A model generated the notes under the pieces. That model had not been told where the DNA came from. It made no database searches and saw nothing but the letters and a program-made list of their open reading frames with translations. Source: Marinobacter goseongensis (GTDB taxonomy: Bacteria > Pseudomonadota > Gammaproteobacteria > Pseudomonadales > Oleiphilaceae). Taken from it: 64,000 nucleotides of DNA. The translations under genes and the position numbers were made by a program. The first letter of the stretch is position 1. Each line of letters begins with the position of its first letter. Below, in pieces: positions 35,634-45,685 of this stretch. The stretch covers positions 62,001 to 126,000 of the forward strand of contig NZ_JAKZAI010000008.1 in the NCBI RefSeq assembly GCF_023156235.1. Direction: 5' to 3'.

Positions 35634-38120
35634 ATGAACAATAAACTGAAACTGGGCGGGATTGCCGTGTCTGCAGTCCTGCTTGCCGGCTGTCTGAGCA
35701 GCAGTGGCAGCGACGGCTCCGATGCCCCGGCGCCGGTGGTTGGCGGCAATGAGCAAGTCTTCAAGGCAACCCTCAAGCGTACCGCCTTCGGCATTCCCCA
35801 CATTGAAGCCGATGATTTCGGCAGTATGGGGTACGCCTACGGCTATGCCCAGGCCGAAGACAACCTGTGCCTGCTGGCGGAAGATACCCTGACCATCCGC
35901 GGATTGCGGGCCCGCTTTCTTGGGGCCGGGGGTAACTACCAGATACCCTCCAATGGCGCCACCACCACTAACCTGAATGCTGACTTCTTCTGGCGGGCAA
36001 CGGCGACGGACGACGCCATCCAGCCCCTGAAAACTGGCAGCGACCCCGAGGTGGGCGAGGCCTCCCGGGGCTATGTGGCCGGTTTCAATCGCTATCTGCA
36101 GGAACTTCGCAAGGGCCAACATCCCGGTCGCCATGAGGCCTGCCGGAATGAGCCGTGGCTGATGCCCATTGAGGAAGATGACATGTACCGTCGCTATCTC
36201 CGCCTCGCGGTGCTGGCGTCGTCATCGGTGTTCGTGGAAGGCATTGCCACGGCGCAGCCGCCCGCGACCGACGTACCGGAGCTGTCGGCTGACGCCATTC
36301 TGGATGCGCTGGCTGACCTCGGCATTGAGGATGGCGGGGCCCTGCCGTTCCCTTTTGACACCGAGCTGCCCATCGGCAGCAACATGTACGGGTTGTCGGC
36401 CGGTGCCAGTCGCAGTGGTGAATCCCTGCTGTTCGGCAACCCCCATTTTCCATGGGAGGCCACCGAGCGCCTGTATCTGGCGCATCTCAAGGTCGGGGAC
36501 GATACCGAGATTATGGGAGCGGCGCTCTATGGCCTGCCGGCGGTGCTGATCGGTTTTAACGAGCATTTTGCCTGGAGCCACACGGTCTCAGCGGCCTACC
36601 GTTTCAGTTTCTACGAGTTGACGCTGAATCCCGCCGACCCCACCCAGTACCTTTACGAAGGCGAATTCGTGGATATGGAGGCCTCGGACATCACCGTGCA
36701 GGCGATGGACGATACCGGGGAGTTGAGCGAGGTCACCCGCACCCTGTACCGTTCCCGTTATGGCCCCCTGCTGACCTTTGAGGCGGCCGGTGTGCCGATA
36801 CTGAACTGGTCCAATCTCAAGGCTTACACTCTGCGGGATGCCAATGCCGAGAATGACCGGTTACTGAACCAGTTTTTCCGCTGGAATCAGGCAGACAGTT
36901 TCGAGGAATTCGTGGAACTCCACGGCAGTGTGCTCGGGACGCCATGGGTCAATACCGTCGCCACCGGGCCCGGCAAGCCGGCGTATTACGGTGACCTGAC
37001 GGTGGTGCCCAATGTGCCCGACAGCAAGGTGCAGGCCTGTACCACGTTACTGTCGCCGGTGTTTGACCTGCTGGCTCCGGGCCTGCCGCTGCTGGACGGC
37101 GCCCGTGCCGATTGCCAGTGGGACAATGACCCCGATGCACCGGCAGAAGGCGTGTTCGGGCCCGCCAACCTGCCATCGCTGCAGCGGGATGACTGGGTGC
37201 ATAACTGCAATGACAGTTACTGGGTTACCAATCCCGCAGAACCACTGACTGGCTTTGCGGCCATTATCGGTGACGAGGAAACCCCCCGGTCCCTGCGCAC
37301 CCGCAAGTGCATGGAGCAGGTGATCCAGCGCCTCGATGGCTCCGATGGACGACCGGGCAGTACCGGTTTTGATATGGCCAACCTGCAGGACATGGTGCTT
37401 GACAGCTCGCTGCTGTCTGAACAGCTGGCCCGCGAGAACGTCCTGAACGCCTATTGCCCCCTCGGCACGTTGTTGGGCAGCGATGGCCAGCCGGTAGACA
37501 TCTCCGAAGCCTGCACCGTATTGCAAAGCTGGGACGGCACCCATAACCTGGGGTCTGTCGGCGGGCACATCTGGCGCGAGTTCTGGCGGAATGTAGACCC
37601 GTTGCCGGTGGAATCCCCGATCAAATGGCTGACACCCTTTGATCCTGCCGATCCGGTCAACACGCCGGCAATGTTGAACGTCTTCAGCCCATTGATCCAG
37701 ACCGCTTTCGCGGACGGCGTTAAGGCCATCCAGGATTCACCCATGGCAATGACCGCCGCTATGGGCACGCTACAGGTATCCGGCCTGCACGACACCGCCA
37801 TTCCGATTTTCGGCGGCGAAGGCTTCGAGGGCGCCTTTACCATTGCCAGCTCGCGGCCGAACGACCTCAGCGATGGCCAGTACAACGTGAACTACGGCAA
37901 CAGCTACATTCAAACCGTGACCTGGGACGAGGCCGGCCAGCCACTGGCGGAAGGGTTTGTAACCTATTCCCAGTCCACTGACCCGGCCTCGCCCTATTTC
38001 AGCGACATGACCGAGGCCTATTCCGGCAAGCAATGGATCCGCTTCCCTTACCGGCAGGCCGAGATCGACGCTGATCCGGAACTGGTGCGTTACCGTCTGG
38101 TGGAACTGGAAGGTAACTAG
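35634..38120 (+). CDS. Penicillin amidase / acyl-homoserine-lactone acylase family lipoprotein
   Basis: This 828-residue Ntn-hydrolase precursor has a lipoprotein signal (VLLAGCLSS, Cys20), an alpha chain (about 40-235), a short spacer and a beta chain that should begin at Ser249 in ELPIGSNMYGLSAG, the autocatalytic nucleophile after Gly. Further family features are GIPHIEADDFGSMGYAYGY, FGNPHFPWE and FNEHFAWSHTVS. Relatives cleave the amide of acyl-homoserine lactones or beta-lactams; the true substrate here is not clear. The lipobox would anchor it to the outer membrane or periplasmic face. It is followed by a strong palindrome at 38129. Confidence 0.88.
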   Translation: MNNKLKLGGIAVSAVLLAGCLSSSGSDGSDAPAPVVGGNEQVFKATLKRTAFGIPHIEADDFGSMGYAYGYAQAEDNLCLLAEDTLTIRGLRARFLGAGGNYQIPSNGATTTNLNADFFWRATATDDAIQPLKTGSDPEVGEASRGYVAGFNRYLQELRKGQHPGRHEACRNEPWLMPIEEDDMYRRYLRLAVLASSSVFVEGIATAQPPATDVPELSADAILDALADLGIEDGGALPFPFDTELPIGSNMYGLSAGASRSGESLLFGNPHFPWEATERLYLAHLKVGDDTEIMGAALYGLPAVLIGFNEHFAWSHTVSAAYRFSFYELTLNPADPTQYLYEGEFVDMEASDITVQAMDDTGELSEVTRTLYRSRYGPLLTFEAAGVPILNWSNLKAYTLRDANAENDRLLNQFFRWNQADSFEEFVELHGSVLGTPWVNTVATGPGKPAYYGDLTVVPNVPDSKVQACTTLLSPVFDLLAPGLPLLDGARADCQWDNDPDAPAEGVFGPANLPSLQRDDWVHNCNDSYWVTNPAEPLTGFAAIIGDEETPRSLRTRKCMEQVIQRLDGSDGRPGSTGFDMANLQDMVLDSSLLSEQLARENVLNAYCPLGTLLGSDGQPVDISEACTVLQSWDGTHNLGSVGGHIWREFWRNVDPLPVESPIKWLTPFDPADPVNTPAMLNVFSPLIQTAFADGVKAIQDSPMAMTAAMGTLQVSGLHDTAIPIFGGEGFEGAFTIASSRPNDLSDGQYNVNYGNSYIQTVTWDEAGQPLAEGFVTYSQSTDPASPYFSDMTEAYSGKQWIRFPYRQAEIDADPELVRYRLVELEGN

Positions 38121-38128
38121 TTGAAATC

Positions 38129-38170
38129 GCCAATGGGGCGGGCACCGGCGCCGGAGCCCGCCCCATTGGC
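38129..38170. terminator. Long perfect inverted repeat after the acylase gene
   Basis: Arms GCCAATGGGGCGGGC and GCCCGCCCCATTGGC pair over 15 bases around a 12-base loop whose core CCGGCGCCGG is itself a palindrome. It lies eight bases after the stop codon. No T-run follows, so it may block exonucleases or slow polymerase, and is not a standard intrinsic terminator. Confidence 0.55.
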
Positions 38171-38235
38171 TAAGCGGTATTTGGCGGGCTACTATGGTCG
38201 GGATTCCAGGAACCTATCCGATAACAGGTAACACC

Positions 38236-39315
38236 ATGCCAACCCTTACTCACCGCAAATCCTATTTTGCGGCTATCGCGCTGCTGCTGTCGATGGTCAG
38301 CACCTCACTGATGGCAGACAAGACCTACACCCTGCGGCTGGCCGAGACCTGGGGGCCCAATTCACCGATCCTGGGGGATACACCCCGCAGCATGGCCGCC
38401 ATGGCTGAGAAGATGTCCGCCGGGCGCCTGAAGTTCCGTATTGATTCCTCCAACAAACACAAGGCACCCTTCGGGATCTTCGACATGGTGCGCCAGGGTC
38501 AGTACGACATGGGGCATACTGCCTCCTACTACTATAAGGGCACGATCCCCAACGCCATGTACTTCACCACCGTGCCGTTCGGAATGCTGGCGCCTGAACA
38601 GTATGCCTGGTTCTACTACGGCGGTGGCATGGAGCTGATGGAAAAGGTTTACCAGCCCCACGGTCTGTTGTCTTTTCCCGGCGGCAATACCGGCAATCAG
38701 ATGGGCGGTTGGTTCCGCAAGGAGATCAACTCCCTCGAGGACCTCAAGGGGCTGAAAATGCGCACCCCCGGGTTTGCCGGCGAGGTGATGTCGGAAATCG
38801 GTGTGGCGGTCACCAACATTCCACCCGGCGAGCTCTACACCGCCCTCGAGCGCGGCACCATTGATGCACTGGAGTGGGTGGGGCCGGCACTGGATCTGCC
38901 CATGGGCTTTCATCAGATCGCGGATTATTACTACTCCGGCTGGCAGGAACCCGGGGCGGAGGTTCAGTTCCTGATCAACCAGAAAACCTGGGATAGCCTG
39001 CCCGAAGACCTTCAGGAGATTCTGCGGGTGGCCATGCGTACCGCGGCCTACGACATGTACAGCCAGAGCACCCACATGAGCGCGGAGGCCTGGGACCGCA
39101 TGAAGGAAGACTACCCCGATGTGACCCACAAGACTTTCCCACCGGAGGTGATCGAGGCGTTGCGGGAGGCCACCGACAAGCTGCTGGCGCAGGAAGCGGA
39201 GAACGACCCGCTGGCGAAAGAAATCATCACCTCCCAGCGTGACTACCTGCGGAAGGTGCGCAAATGGACCAACATCTCTGACAAGGCCTATCTGAACAGC
39301 ATCGCTACCGACTGA
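38236..39315 (+). CDS. TRAP transporter solute-binding protein (DctP/FcbT1-like), orphan
   Basis: This 359-residue periplasmic protein has a clear signal peptide from ATG 38236 (about 27 residues, ending SLMA); an ATG at 38194 would put an odd extension before it. Family features are [20 protein letters not shown] (with the substrate-binding Arg of TRAP proteins), GALYT-like [20 protein letters not shown] and [15 protein letters not shown], as in the FcbT1/alpha-keto acid subgroup. It would bind an organic acid, but no small or large TRAP permease lies beside it. A probable terminator separates it from potA, so it is a single-gene unit. Confidence 0.9.
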   Translation: MPTLTHRKSYFAAIALLLSMVSTSLMADKTYTLRLAETWGPNSPILGDTPRSMAAMAEKMSAGRLKFRIDSSNKHKAPFGIFDMVRQGQYDMGHTASYYYKGTIPNAMYFTTVPFGMLAPEQYAWFYYGGGMELMEKVYQPHGLLSFPGGNTGNQMGGWFRKEINSLEDLKGLKMRTPGFAGEVMSEIGVAVTNIPPGELYTALERGTIDALEWVGPALDLPMGFHQIADYYYSGWQEPGAEVQFLINQKTWDSLPEDLQEILRVAMRTAAYDMYSQSTHMSAEAWDRMKEDYPDVTHKTFPPEVIEALREATDKLLAQEAENDPLAKEIITSQRDYLRKVRKWTNISDKAYLNSIATD

Positions 39316-39328
39316 TCAGGGATTGCTG

Positions 39329-39377
39329 AAAAGGGTGCAGTGGCTGCTTACAAAAGCCTGCTGTGCCCTTTTTGTTT
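39329..39377 (+). terminator. Probable terminator after the orphan TRAP gene
   Basis: AAAAGGG at 39329-39335 pairs with CCCTTTT at 39366-39372, with GCAG / CTGC inside the loop, and a T-rich tail follows. The stem is imperfect but its position between the TRAP stop and potA fits. Confidence 0.5.
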
Positions 39378-39424
39378 GCAGTGGTTTCTGGAAAAATAGG
39401 CCGCTCATTATTGAGGCAGGGCCG

Positions 39425-40549
39425 ATGAAACAGACACTGCTGTCATTGCAGGGCATCAGCAAGGTTTTTGCAGACAAAACCGTACTCGATGGCCTGGATC
39501 TGGACATCTACGATGGCGAGTTCATTACGCTGCTGGGACCGTCCGGTTGTGGCAAAACCACATTGCTGCGCCTGATGGCGGGTTTCGAGCAGGCTGACGC
39601 CGGTCGTATCCTGCTTGGCGATAACGACATCAGCCATGCGCCTCCGGAACATCGCCCGCTCAACACCGTCTTCCAGCATTACGCCCTGTTCCCGCACATG
39701 ACCGTCTTCGACAACGTCGCCTACGGCCTGAAAATGGAAAAGCGGCCGAAACACGAAATCCGCGAGCGGGTCGAAGACGCCCTGGCCATGGTGCAATTGG
39801 GTGACTACGCCCGCCGCAAGCCCCACCAGTTATCGGGCGGTCAGCAACAGCGTGTGGCGATTGCCCGCGCGGTGGTCAAACGGCCCCGGCTGTTGCTGCT
39901 GGATGAGCCGCTGTCTGCACTGGATTACAAACTGCGTCGCACTATGCAAGTGGAGCTCAAGCGTTTGCAGCGGGAACTGGGCATCACGTTCGTTTTCGTG
40001 ACCCACGATCAGGAAGAGGCGCTGTCCATGTCGGACCGGGTGGTGGTGCTGAAGGACGGTGTGGTTCAGCAACTCGGTACGCCGCGTGAAATCTATGAAC
40101 GCCCGGCCAACCTCTTTACCGCCCGTTTTGTGGGGGAAACCAATTTGTTCCCCGGGCGCCTGAAGCAGATAACCGAAAGCGCAATCACCGTGGACGTGTT
40201 CGGTGTGCACAGAACCCTGCGCAGACCGGATTTTTCGGTGGCTGACGGTCAGAGCGTACACGTGCTGCTGCGCCCTGAAGACATCCGTGTGCTGGAACCG
40301 AACGCCGATCATGGTTTGTCTGGCAAAGTGGTGGAGCGGAATTACAAGGGCAGCACCCTGGATTCGGTCATTCACCTGGACGATGGCACCGAGGTGCTGG
40401 CCAGTGAATTTTTCGACGAGGATGACCCGGCATTCGATTACCGCCTGGGCGAGCCGGTCAAGGTGAGCTGGGTCGATGGCTGGGAATGGCTGCTGCCGGA
40501 AGAAGCCGGTCAGGCGGTGCCGGACGGGGAACGAACGGCCGATGCTTAG
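39425..40549 (+). CDS. potA: PotA, ATP-binding subunit of a polyamine ABC transporter
   Basis: This 374-residue ATPase has Walker [10 protein letters not shown] (about 38-46), Q-loop, signature [16 protein letters not shown], Walker [13 protein letters not shown] and the switch His in [11 protein letters not shown]. The C-terminal TOBE-like domain (about 280-360) is typical of PotA and CUT1-type ATPases. It powers spermidine/putrescine uptake with the permeases encoded next. ATG 39425 is chosen by comparison with PotA; the open frame upstream to 39323 does not look coding. Its stop overlaps the start of potB by eight bases. Confidence 0.93.
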   Translation: MKQTLLSLQGISKVFADKTVLDGLDLDIYDGEFITLLGPSGCGKTTLLRLMAGFEQADAGRILLGDNDISHAPPEHRPLNTVFQHYALFPHMTVFDNVAYGLKMEKRPKHEIRERVEDALAMVQLGDYARRKPHQLSGGQQQRVAIARAVVKRPRLLLLDEPLSALDYKLRRTMQVELKRLQRELGITFVFVTHDQEEALSMSDRVVVLKDGVVQQLGTPREIYERPANLFTARFVGETNLFPGRLKQITESAITVDVFGVHRTLRRPDFSVADGQSVHVLLRPEDIRVLEPNADHGLSGKVVERNYKGSTLDSVIHLDDGTEVLASEFFDEDDPAFDYRLGEPVKVSWVDGWEWLLPEEAGQAVPDGERTADA

Positions 40550-41399
40550 CGTGCGGCAGCAGCCGTTCAAAACCGCGGTGCTGGTCCTGGTCTGGGGCTG
40601 GCTGTTGTTTCTGGTGCTGGCCCCGAATCTGCTGGTGGTCGGCGCCAGTATGATGACACGGGATCCGGTGTCGTTTCTGTCGCTGCCTCTGAATCTGGAC
40701 GCCTACCGCCAGCTTTTTGATCCTCTCTACCTGGAGGTGTTTCTCCATTCGCTCTTCATGGCGGCGATGACCACGCTGGTGTGCCTGCTGATTGGCTATC
40801 CTTTTGCCTGGGCATTGTCCAGGGTGGGCAAGCAACGGCAGCTGTTGCTGATTTTCCTGCTCATTGTGCCTTTCTGGACCAATTCGCTGGTGCGCACTTA
40901 CGCCCTCAAACTGATCCTCGCCACCAACGGACTGCTGAACAACGGGTTGATGTCCCTGGGGCTCATCGATGAGCCGTTGCAGCTGCTGTATACCGAAGGT
41001 GCGGTGATTGTCGGACTGGTGTACCTGTTGTTGCCGTTCATGATTCTGCCCCTGTACTCGGTGTTTGATGACCTGAAGCAGGAAGTGTTGCTGGCGTCCC
41101 ACGACCTGGGGGCAGGGCGCCTGTCCACTTTCATTCACGTGATCGTGCCGCTTACGCTGCCGGGCGTGCTGGCGGGCGTGATGCTGGTGCTGCTGCCGGC
41201 CATGGGTCTGTTCTTTGTGCCGGACATCCTTGGCGGCTCGCGCCATCTGCTGGTGGGTAATGTCATCAAGAACCAGTTTCTTGATGCCCGCAACTGGCCG
41301 TTCGGTGCGGCCGCCAGCATCGTGCTGACGGTGGCCATGGCGTTTCTGATGTTCGCCCATCGCCTAAGTAAGCGGCGTCTGGGGGAGGAAGGCCCGTGA
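40542..41399 (+). CDS. potB: PotB, polyamine ABC transporter permease
   Basis: This 285-residue permease has six membrane helices. The cytosolic loop contacting PotA reads [20 protein letters not shown], the EAA-like motif of permeases. [22 protein letters not shown] is typical of PotB. It overlaps potA by eight bases and potC by four, giving tight coupling. Confidence 0.92.
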   Translation: MLSVRQQPFKTAVLVLVWGWLLFLVLAPNLLVVGASMMTRDPVSFLSLPLNLDAYRQLFDPLYLEVFLHSLFMAAMTTLVCLLIGYPFAWALSRVGKQRQLLLIFLLIVPFWTNSLVRTYALKLILATNGLLNNGLMSLGLIDEPLQLLYTEGAVIVGLVYLLLPFMILPLYSVFDDLKQEVLLASHDLGAGRLSTFIHVIVPLTLPGVLAGVMLVLLPAMGLFFVPDILGGSRHLLVGNVIKNQFLDARNWPFGAAASIVLTVAMAFLMFAHRLSKRRLGEEGP

Positions 41400-42169
41400 C
41401 ACACCGATGGTTGCCGCGCACCTACCTTACGCTGGTTTATATCCTGCTCTACGTGCCGATCGTGGTGCTGGTGGTGTTCTCGTTCAATGAATCCCGTACC
41501 GGATATGCCTGGGAAGGGCTGAGCCTGCGCTGGTACGAGGCGCTTTTCAATAACCGCGCCATGGTAGCGGCTATGTGGAATTCGATCTGGCTGGCGCTGT
41601 CGGCGGCCACGGTTTCCACGGTGATCGGTGCGCTGACCGCCCTGGCGTTGCACCGTTACCGGTTTCGGGGCAAGAAGCTGCTGAACGGCATGCTGTTTGT
41701 GGTGATGATGTCGCCGGAGATTGTGCTGGCGATTTCCCTGCTGGCGCTGTTTTTGCTGGTCGGCCTGCAACTGGGCTACGTGTCCCTGTTGCTGGCGCAC
41801 GTGACCTTCTGCCTGCCGTTTGTGGTGATCACCGTGATGGCCCGCCTGAGCGGGTTTGACGACAGCCTGCCGGAGGCAGCGCGGGATCTTGGCGCGTCCG
41901 ATTTCACCATGACCCGCACCGTGCTGATACCGGTGATCATGCCGGCGTTACTGGCAGGCTGGCTGCTGGGGTTTACACTGTCTCTCGACGATGTGGTGGT
42001 CAGCACCTTCGTGAGTGGCCCCAGCTATGAGATTCTGCCGCTGCGCATCTATTCCATGGTGCGTGTGGGCCTGAAACCCGAGGTGAACGCCCTCGGCACC
42101 TTGCTGCTGGTGTTTTCACTGGTCATGCTGATGTTGTCTCAATGGATTCTGATAAGGAGCAAACGATGA
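41396..42169 (+). CDS. potC: PotC, polyamine ABC transporter permease
   Basis: This 257-residue protein has six membrane helices, the EAA-like loop LPEAARDLGASDFTMTRTVL and SFNESRTGYAWEGLSLRWYE near the N-terminus, all as in PotC. The GTG start at 41396 overlaps the potB stop (GTGA). Its own stop overlaps the potD start. It forms the channel together with PotB. Confidence 0.92.
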   Translation: MTHRWLPRTYLTLVYILLYVPIVVLVVFSFNESRTGYAWEGLSLRWYEALFNNRAMVAAMWNSIWLALSAATVSTVIGALTALALHRYRFRGKKLLNGMLFVVMMSPEIVLAISLLALFLLVGLQLGYVSLLLAHVTFCLPFVVITVMARLSGFDDSLPEAARDLGASDFTMTRTVLIPVIMPALLAGWLLGFTLSLDDVVVSTFVSGPSYEILPLRIYSMVRVGLKPEVNALGTLLLVFSLVMLMLSQWILIRSKR

Positions 42170-43206
42170 AAAAACTGGCGCTGGCCGGCTTGCTGGCTGT
42201 GGGACTGACCGGCTGCAGTTCTGAAGAGCCGCAGGTTCTGAGCCTCTATAACTGGTCCGAGTACATGCCCCAGGAGGTTCTGGACCGCTTTACCGAGGAG
42301 ACCGGTATAGAGGTTGTCTACACCACCTATGACAGCAACGAGGCAATGTATGCCCGCCTCAAGTTGCTGGACGACAGTGCCGCCTACGACCTGGCGGTGC
42401 CCTCAACCTACTACGTCAGCAAGATGCGCCAGGAAGACCTGCTGATGCCCATCGACCGCAGCAAGATCGAGGGCTTCAACCGGCTTGACCCCGAGCTGGT
42501 GAACCTGGACATCGATCCGAATAACCAGTTCTCCGTTCCCTATCTCTGGGGCACCACTGGCCTCGCGGTTGATACCGCCGATATTGAGGGTGAGCCGGTA
42601 AACGCCTGGCAGGACCTGTGGGATGACCGCTTCGAGGGTCGGGTCATGCTCACCAATGACATGCGGGAAGTGTTCCATGTGGGCCTGCGGGTGCTGGGTT
42701 ATTCCGGCAACAGCACCAACCCGAAGGAGATTGAGGAAGCTTACAAGAAGCTGTCGGAGTTGATGCCGTCCGTGCGCACGTTCAACTCCGATGCGCCACG
42801 GATGCCCTACCTGGAGGGCGAAACCGATGTGGGCATGATCTGGAACGGTGAGGCGGTGATGGGCAAGGACACCATGGGCGCGTTGGAATACGTGTACCCG
42901 GAGGAAGGGGTCATCGCCTGGCTCGACAGCTTTGTGATTCCGAAGAATGCCCGCAATCCGGACGCCGCCCACCAGTTCATCAGCTTTGTATTGCAGCCCG
43001 AGATTTCAGCGCTGATCAGCGAGGACATCGGCTACGCGACGCCGAATCTGGAAGGCCGTGAGCTGCTGGACGATGCAGTGGCGGGCAATCGCGCCAGCTA
43101 TCCGACACCCGAGGACATGGAAAACGCCGAGTTTCAGGTGGATATCGGAGACGATGCTTTGCAGGTGTACGCAAAATATTGGGAGATGCTGAAATCCGGC
43201 CGCTAA
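42166..43206 (+). CDS. potD: PotD-like polyamine-binding protein, predicted lipoprotein
   Basis: This 346-residue binding protein begins with a lipobox signal (AVGLTGCSS, Cys17), then LSLYNWSEYMPQEVLDRF, the classic PotD/PotF opening with the Trp-Ser-x-Tyr polyamine contacts. It also has YDLAVPSTYYVSKM, VPYLWGTTGLAVD and IPKNARNPDAAHQFI. It should deliver spermidine or putrescine to PotBC. A Cys lipobox suggests membrane tethering; E. coli PotD is a soluble periplasmic protein. The gene has AAGGAG and overlaps the potC stop; a terminator follows at 43238. Confidence 0.92.
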   Translation: MKKLALAGLLAVGLTGCSSEEPQVLSLYNWSEYMPQEVLDRFTEETGIEVVYTTYDSNEAMYARLKLLDDSAAYDLAVPSTYYVSKMRQEDLLMPIDRSKIEGFNRLDPELVNLDIDPNNQFSVPYLWGTTGLAVDTADIEGEPVNAWQDLWDDRFEGRVMLTNDMREVFHVGLRVLGYSGNSTNPKEIEEAYKKLSELMPSVRTFNSDAPRMPYLEGETDVGMIWNGEAVMGKDTMGALEYVYPEEGVIAWLDSFVIPKNARNPDAAHQFISFVLQPEISALISEDIGYATPNLEGRELLDDAVAGNRASYPTPEDMENAEFQVDIGDDALQVYAKYWEMLKSGR

Positions 43207-43237
43207 AAGCCACGAACGTGTATTAGTTTGCAAAGAG

Positions 43238-43263
43238 CGGAGGCCCGAGGCCTCCGTTTTTTT
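43238..43263 (+). terminator. Rho-independent terminator of potABCD
   Basis: The stem CGGAGGC / GCCTCCG with a five-base loop is followed by seven T residues. It lies 32 bases after the potD stop, with no obstacle between. Confidence 0.92.
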
Positions 43264-43323
43264 GTCTGTCGCGCCGTGCACCTTGCGGATTGTCCGTTTG
43301 GGCCGTATCAACGGGGAGTGGTC

Positions 43324-43329
43324 TATAAT
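43324..43329 (+). promoter_or_regulatory. Consensus -10 element TATAAT before the diguanylate cyclase gene
   Basis: A perfect TATAAT lies 38 bases before the ATG at 43368 and downstream of the potABCD terminator. No good -35 is seen at 16-18 bases, so it may need an activator. It supports separate transcription of the cyclase gene. Confidence 0.4.
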
Positions 43330-43367
43330 CAGGGCAGACCGCCAACCTATTCAGGGTCTCCTTGCTG

Positions 43368-45665
43368 ATGCCACCGTCAAGCCTGCCACGCCTGATCGTC
43401 CCTCTCCTGCTGGCATTCTGTCTGTCTGGCCAGGTGCTTGCTGCATCACAGCCTGTAACCGAGGGCTGGGAATATCGCTGGGGCGACTCTCCCTTTGCTC
43501 CCGCCGGTGTCCCGGAATGGGTGCGAGACGAAACACCGGGGCAATGGCACCAAATCGGCTTCCCCTCCAATCCGCCCGGGCGGGCCGGGCGTGAAAACGT
43601 CTGGTTTCGGGTGACCCTTCCTCCCGGTGACTGGCAGGAGCCGGTGCTGTACATCTTCAGTGTGGACCTGATTGTCCAGGTATATCTGGACGGAGAGCGG
43701 ATATACCAGCACGGCACATTTGACGAGGTAGGGCGGGGCCGGTTTGAGGGCTGGCCCTGGCATGAGGTCCCGTTGCCGGAAGGTTTCGAGGGCAAGGAGC
43801 TGTATTTCCGCGTGTTTTCCAATTACACCGATATCGGCCTGTGGGGGGAAGTGTCGGTCATGGATCGGCCGGATCTGGTGCTCTATATCCTTGGCAATTC
43901 CATGGAAGCGCTGATTATCGCCGGATTTTCCGCCCTGATCGGGCTGCTGGCACTGTTCTTCGCCATCCTCCAGGCTGAGAAAAAGAGCTTCGCCAGCATC
44001 GCCCTGTTTGCCTTTTCATCGGGCCTCATGCTGGTGGCGGAAAGCCAGGCCAGCCTGCTGGTTTGGAATGCCCCGCTGGCCTGGGATTACCTCGCGGCAG
44101 GGTCTTACTACCTGTTGCCGGTGGCCATGGCGCTGCTGCTGGAACAGTGGTTCGCCGACCAACGCCCGTGGCTGATCAATCTGGTGTGGAAGGTCCATTT
44201 TATCTACCTGGCCGGGGCTCTGGGGCTGTCCGCGGTGGGCGCCATCAATCTGTCCTCCACTTTTCCGCCGTTCGATCTGTTGTTCCTGGTGTCTCTGGTT
44301 ACCATCAGTGTGGTGGTGATTAAGCGGTTTCGGGATCTGGCGATAGAGCGGCAGATCATTTTGCTGACCTACGGTATTTTCTGTGTGTTGCTGATCCTGG
44401 ACATGGCCGTTGCCCACGGCTTTTTGCCCTGGGGTCGGGTGCCGGTAAGCTGGGGCGCCCTGGCGTTCTCGCTGTCGGTGGTGATCATTTCGCTGGTGCA
44501 CTATGCCCGCAATCAGCACGCCCTTCACACCCTGAATGTTTCTCTCGAAAAGCAGGTCACCGAGCGAACCCGCAAAGCGGAATCTCTGGTGCATCGCGAA
44601 CAGGCCCGGGTCCGGTTGCTGACCTTCGAGAACGAGAAGAACCGGGTGCTGAACGACATCATTGCCGGCTTGCAGGACTGCCTCAGCCTGAATCAGGCGT
44701 TCAATTACCTGTCCCGGGTCATGCCGGATCTGTGCAGCCCCCTGCGCGGCGCACTTTACCAGCGGGTGGATGACGGCAGGGCGTACGAGCGTTTGAACTA
44801 CTGGGGTTATGCCCGGGAAATTCCGGATTTTGCCCTGATCCTCGACACCACCGAGGGCGTCCCGGAGGCAACAACGCTGCCCTCAAGATACCGGACATTC
44901 CCGGAGGATTACGAAGACGACAAACGCGCCGGACTGAATGGCTCGGTGTGCCTGTACCTGGATGTCCAGTCCGCCAGTGAGGGTATGCTGACGCTCGGGT
45001 TACTGATGGTGGAGATTCCTGATGATTTCTCTTCCGAGGGCGCTGATTACGGAGCGGCCCGCCTGTTTCACGCGCTGGATCAGGGCATGCAACGCATCAG
45101 CATTACCCTGTCCAGCATCAGTCTGCATGAGGAACTCCAGAAGTACTCCTACGAAGATGCGCTGACCGGGCTCAAGAATCGGCGTTACTTCAATCAGTTA
45201 CTGGAGCATGAAGGTGCGGTGGCCGAGCGCAGCAAAGTGCCCCTGGCGTTGTTGATCGTGGATATCGACCATTTCAAACGCTTCAATGATACCCATGGCC
45301 ACGAGGCCGGCGACAGCGCTCTGAAAACCGTTGCCTGCGTGCTGTTGCAGCAGTTCCGTGACAGCGACGTGGTCTGCCGCTTTGGCGGTGAAGAATTTGT
45401 GGTGATCATGCCAGGCGCCAGTTTGGCGAGTGCGCGGGACAAAGCCGAGCGCCTTTGCCGGGTGTTGCGGACGACGCCGGTACAGCACGGTAGCAGGAGC
45501 CTGGGTTGCGTTACTCTCTCGGTTGGTGTGGCTGCCTGGCCCGAATGCGCGCACAATCCGGACGCTCTGCTGGGGCTCGCCGATAGCGCGCTCTACAAAG
45601 CCAAGGAAGGTGGTCGCGACCGGATTGAGGCGTGTCCGACAGACCTGCCCGCCCGTCTGGAGTGA
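43368..45665 (+). CDS. 7TM-DISM diguanylate cyclase
   Basis: This 765-residue protein has a signal peptide (about 1-25), a periplasmic 7TMR-DISMED2-like beta-rich domain (about 28-165), seven membrane helices (about 175-385), a coiled linker (HTLNVSLEKQVTERTRKAES), a GAF-like region (about 430-580) and a C-terminal GGDEF domain (about 590-750). The active site is intact (RFGGEEFVVI) and an inhibitory RxxD motif (RDSD) precedes it by the usual five residues, so it should make c-di-GMP and be feedback-inhibited. The periplasmic domain may bind a small molecule. It follows the polyamine uptake genes after a terminator. ATG 43368 is chosen; TTG at 43362 is also in frame. Confidence 0.92.
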   Translation: MPPSSLPRLIVPLLLAFCLSGQVLAASQPVTEGWEYRWGDSPFAPAGVPEWVRDETPGQWHQIGFPSNPPGRAGRENVWFRVTLPPGDWQEPVLYIFSVDLIVQVYLDGERIYQHGTFDEVGRGRFEGWPWHEVPLPEGFEGKELYFRVFSNYTDIGLWGEVSVMDRPDLVLYILGNSMEALIIAGFSALIGLLALFFAILQAEKKSFASIALFAFSSGLMLVAESQASLLVWNAPLAWDYLAAGSYYLLPVAMALLLEQWFADQRPWLINLVWKVHFIYLAGALGLSAVGAINLSSTFPPFDLLFLVSLVTISVVVIKRFRDLAIERQIILLTYGIFCVLLILDMAVAHGFLPWGRVPVSWGALAFSLSVVIISLVHYARNQHALHTLNVSLEKQVTERTRKAESLVHREQARVRLLTFENEKNRVLNDIIAGLQDCLSLNQAFNYLSRVMPDLCSPLRGALYQRVDDGRAYERLNYWGYAREIPDFALILDTTEGVPEATTLPSRYRTFPEDYEDDKRAGLNGSVCLYLDVQSASEGMLTLGLLMVEIPDDFSSEGADYGAARLFHALDQGMQRISITLSSISLHEELQKYSYEDALTGLKNRRYFNQLLEHEGAVAERSKVPLALLIVDIDHFKRFNDTHGHEAGDSALKTVACVLLQQFRDSDVVCRFGGEEFVVIMPGASLASARDKAERLCRVLRTTPVQHGSRSLGCVTLSVGVAAWPECAHNPDALLGLADSALYKAKEGGRDRIEACPTDLPARLE

Positions 45666-45685
45666 CGGCGGGCAGATGGATGACC

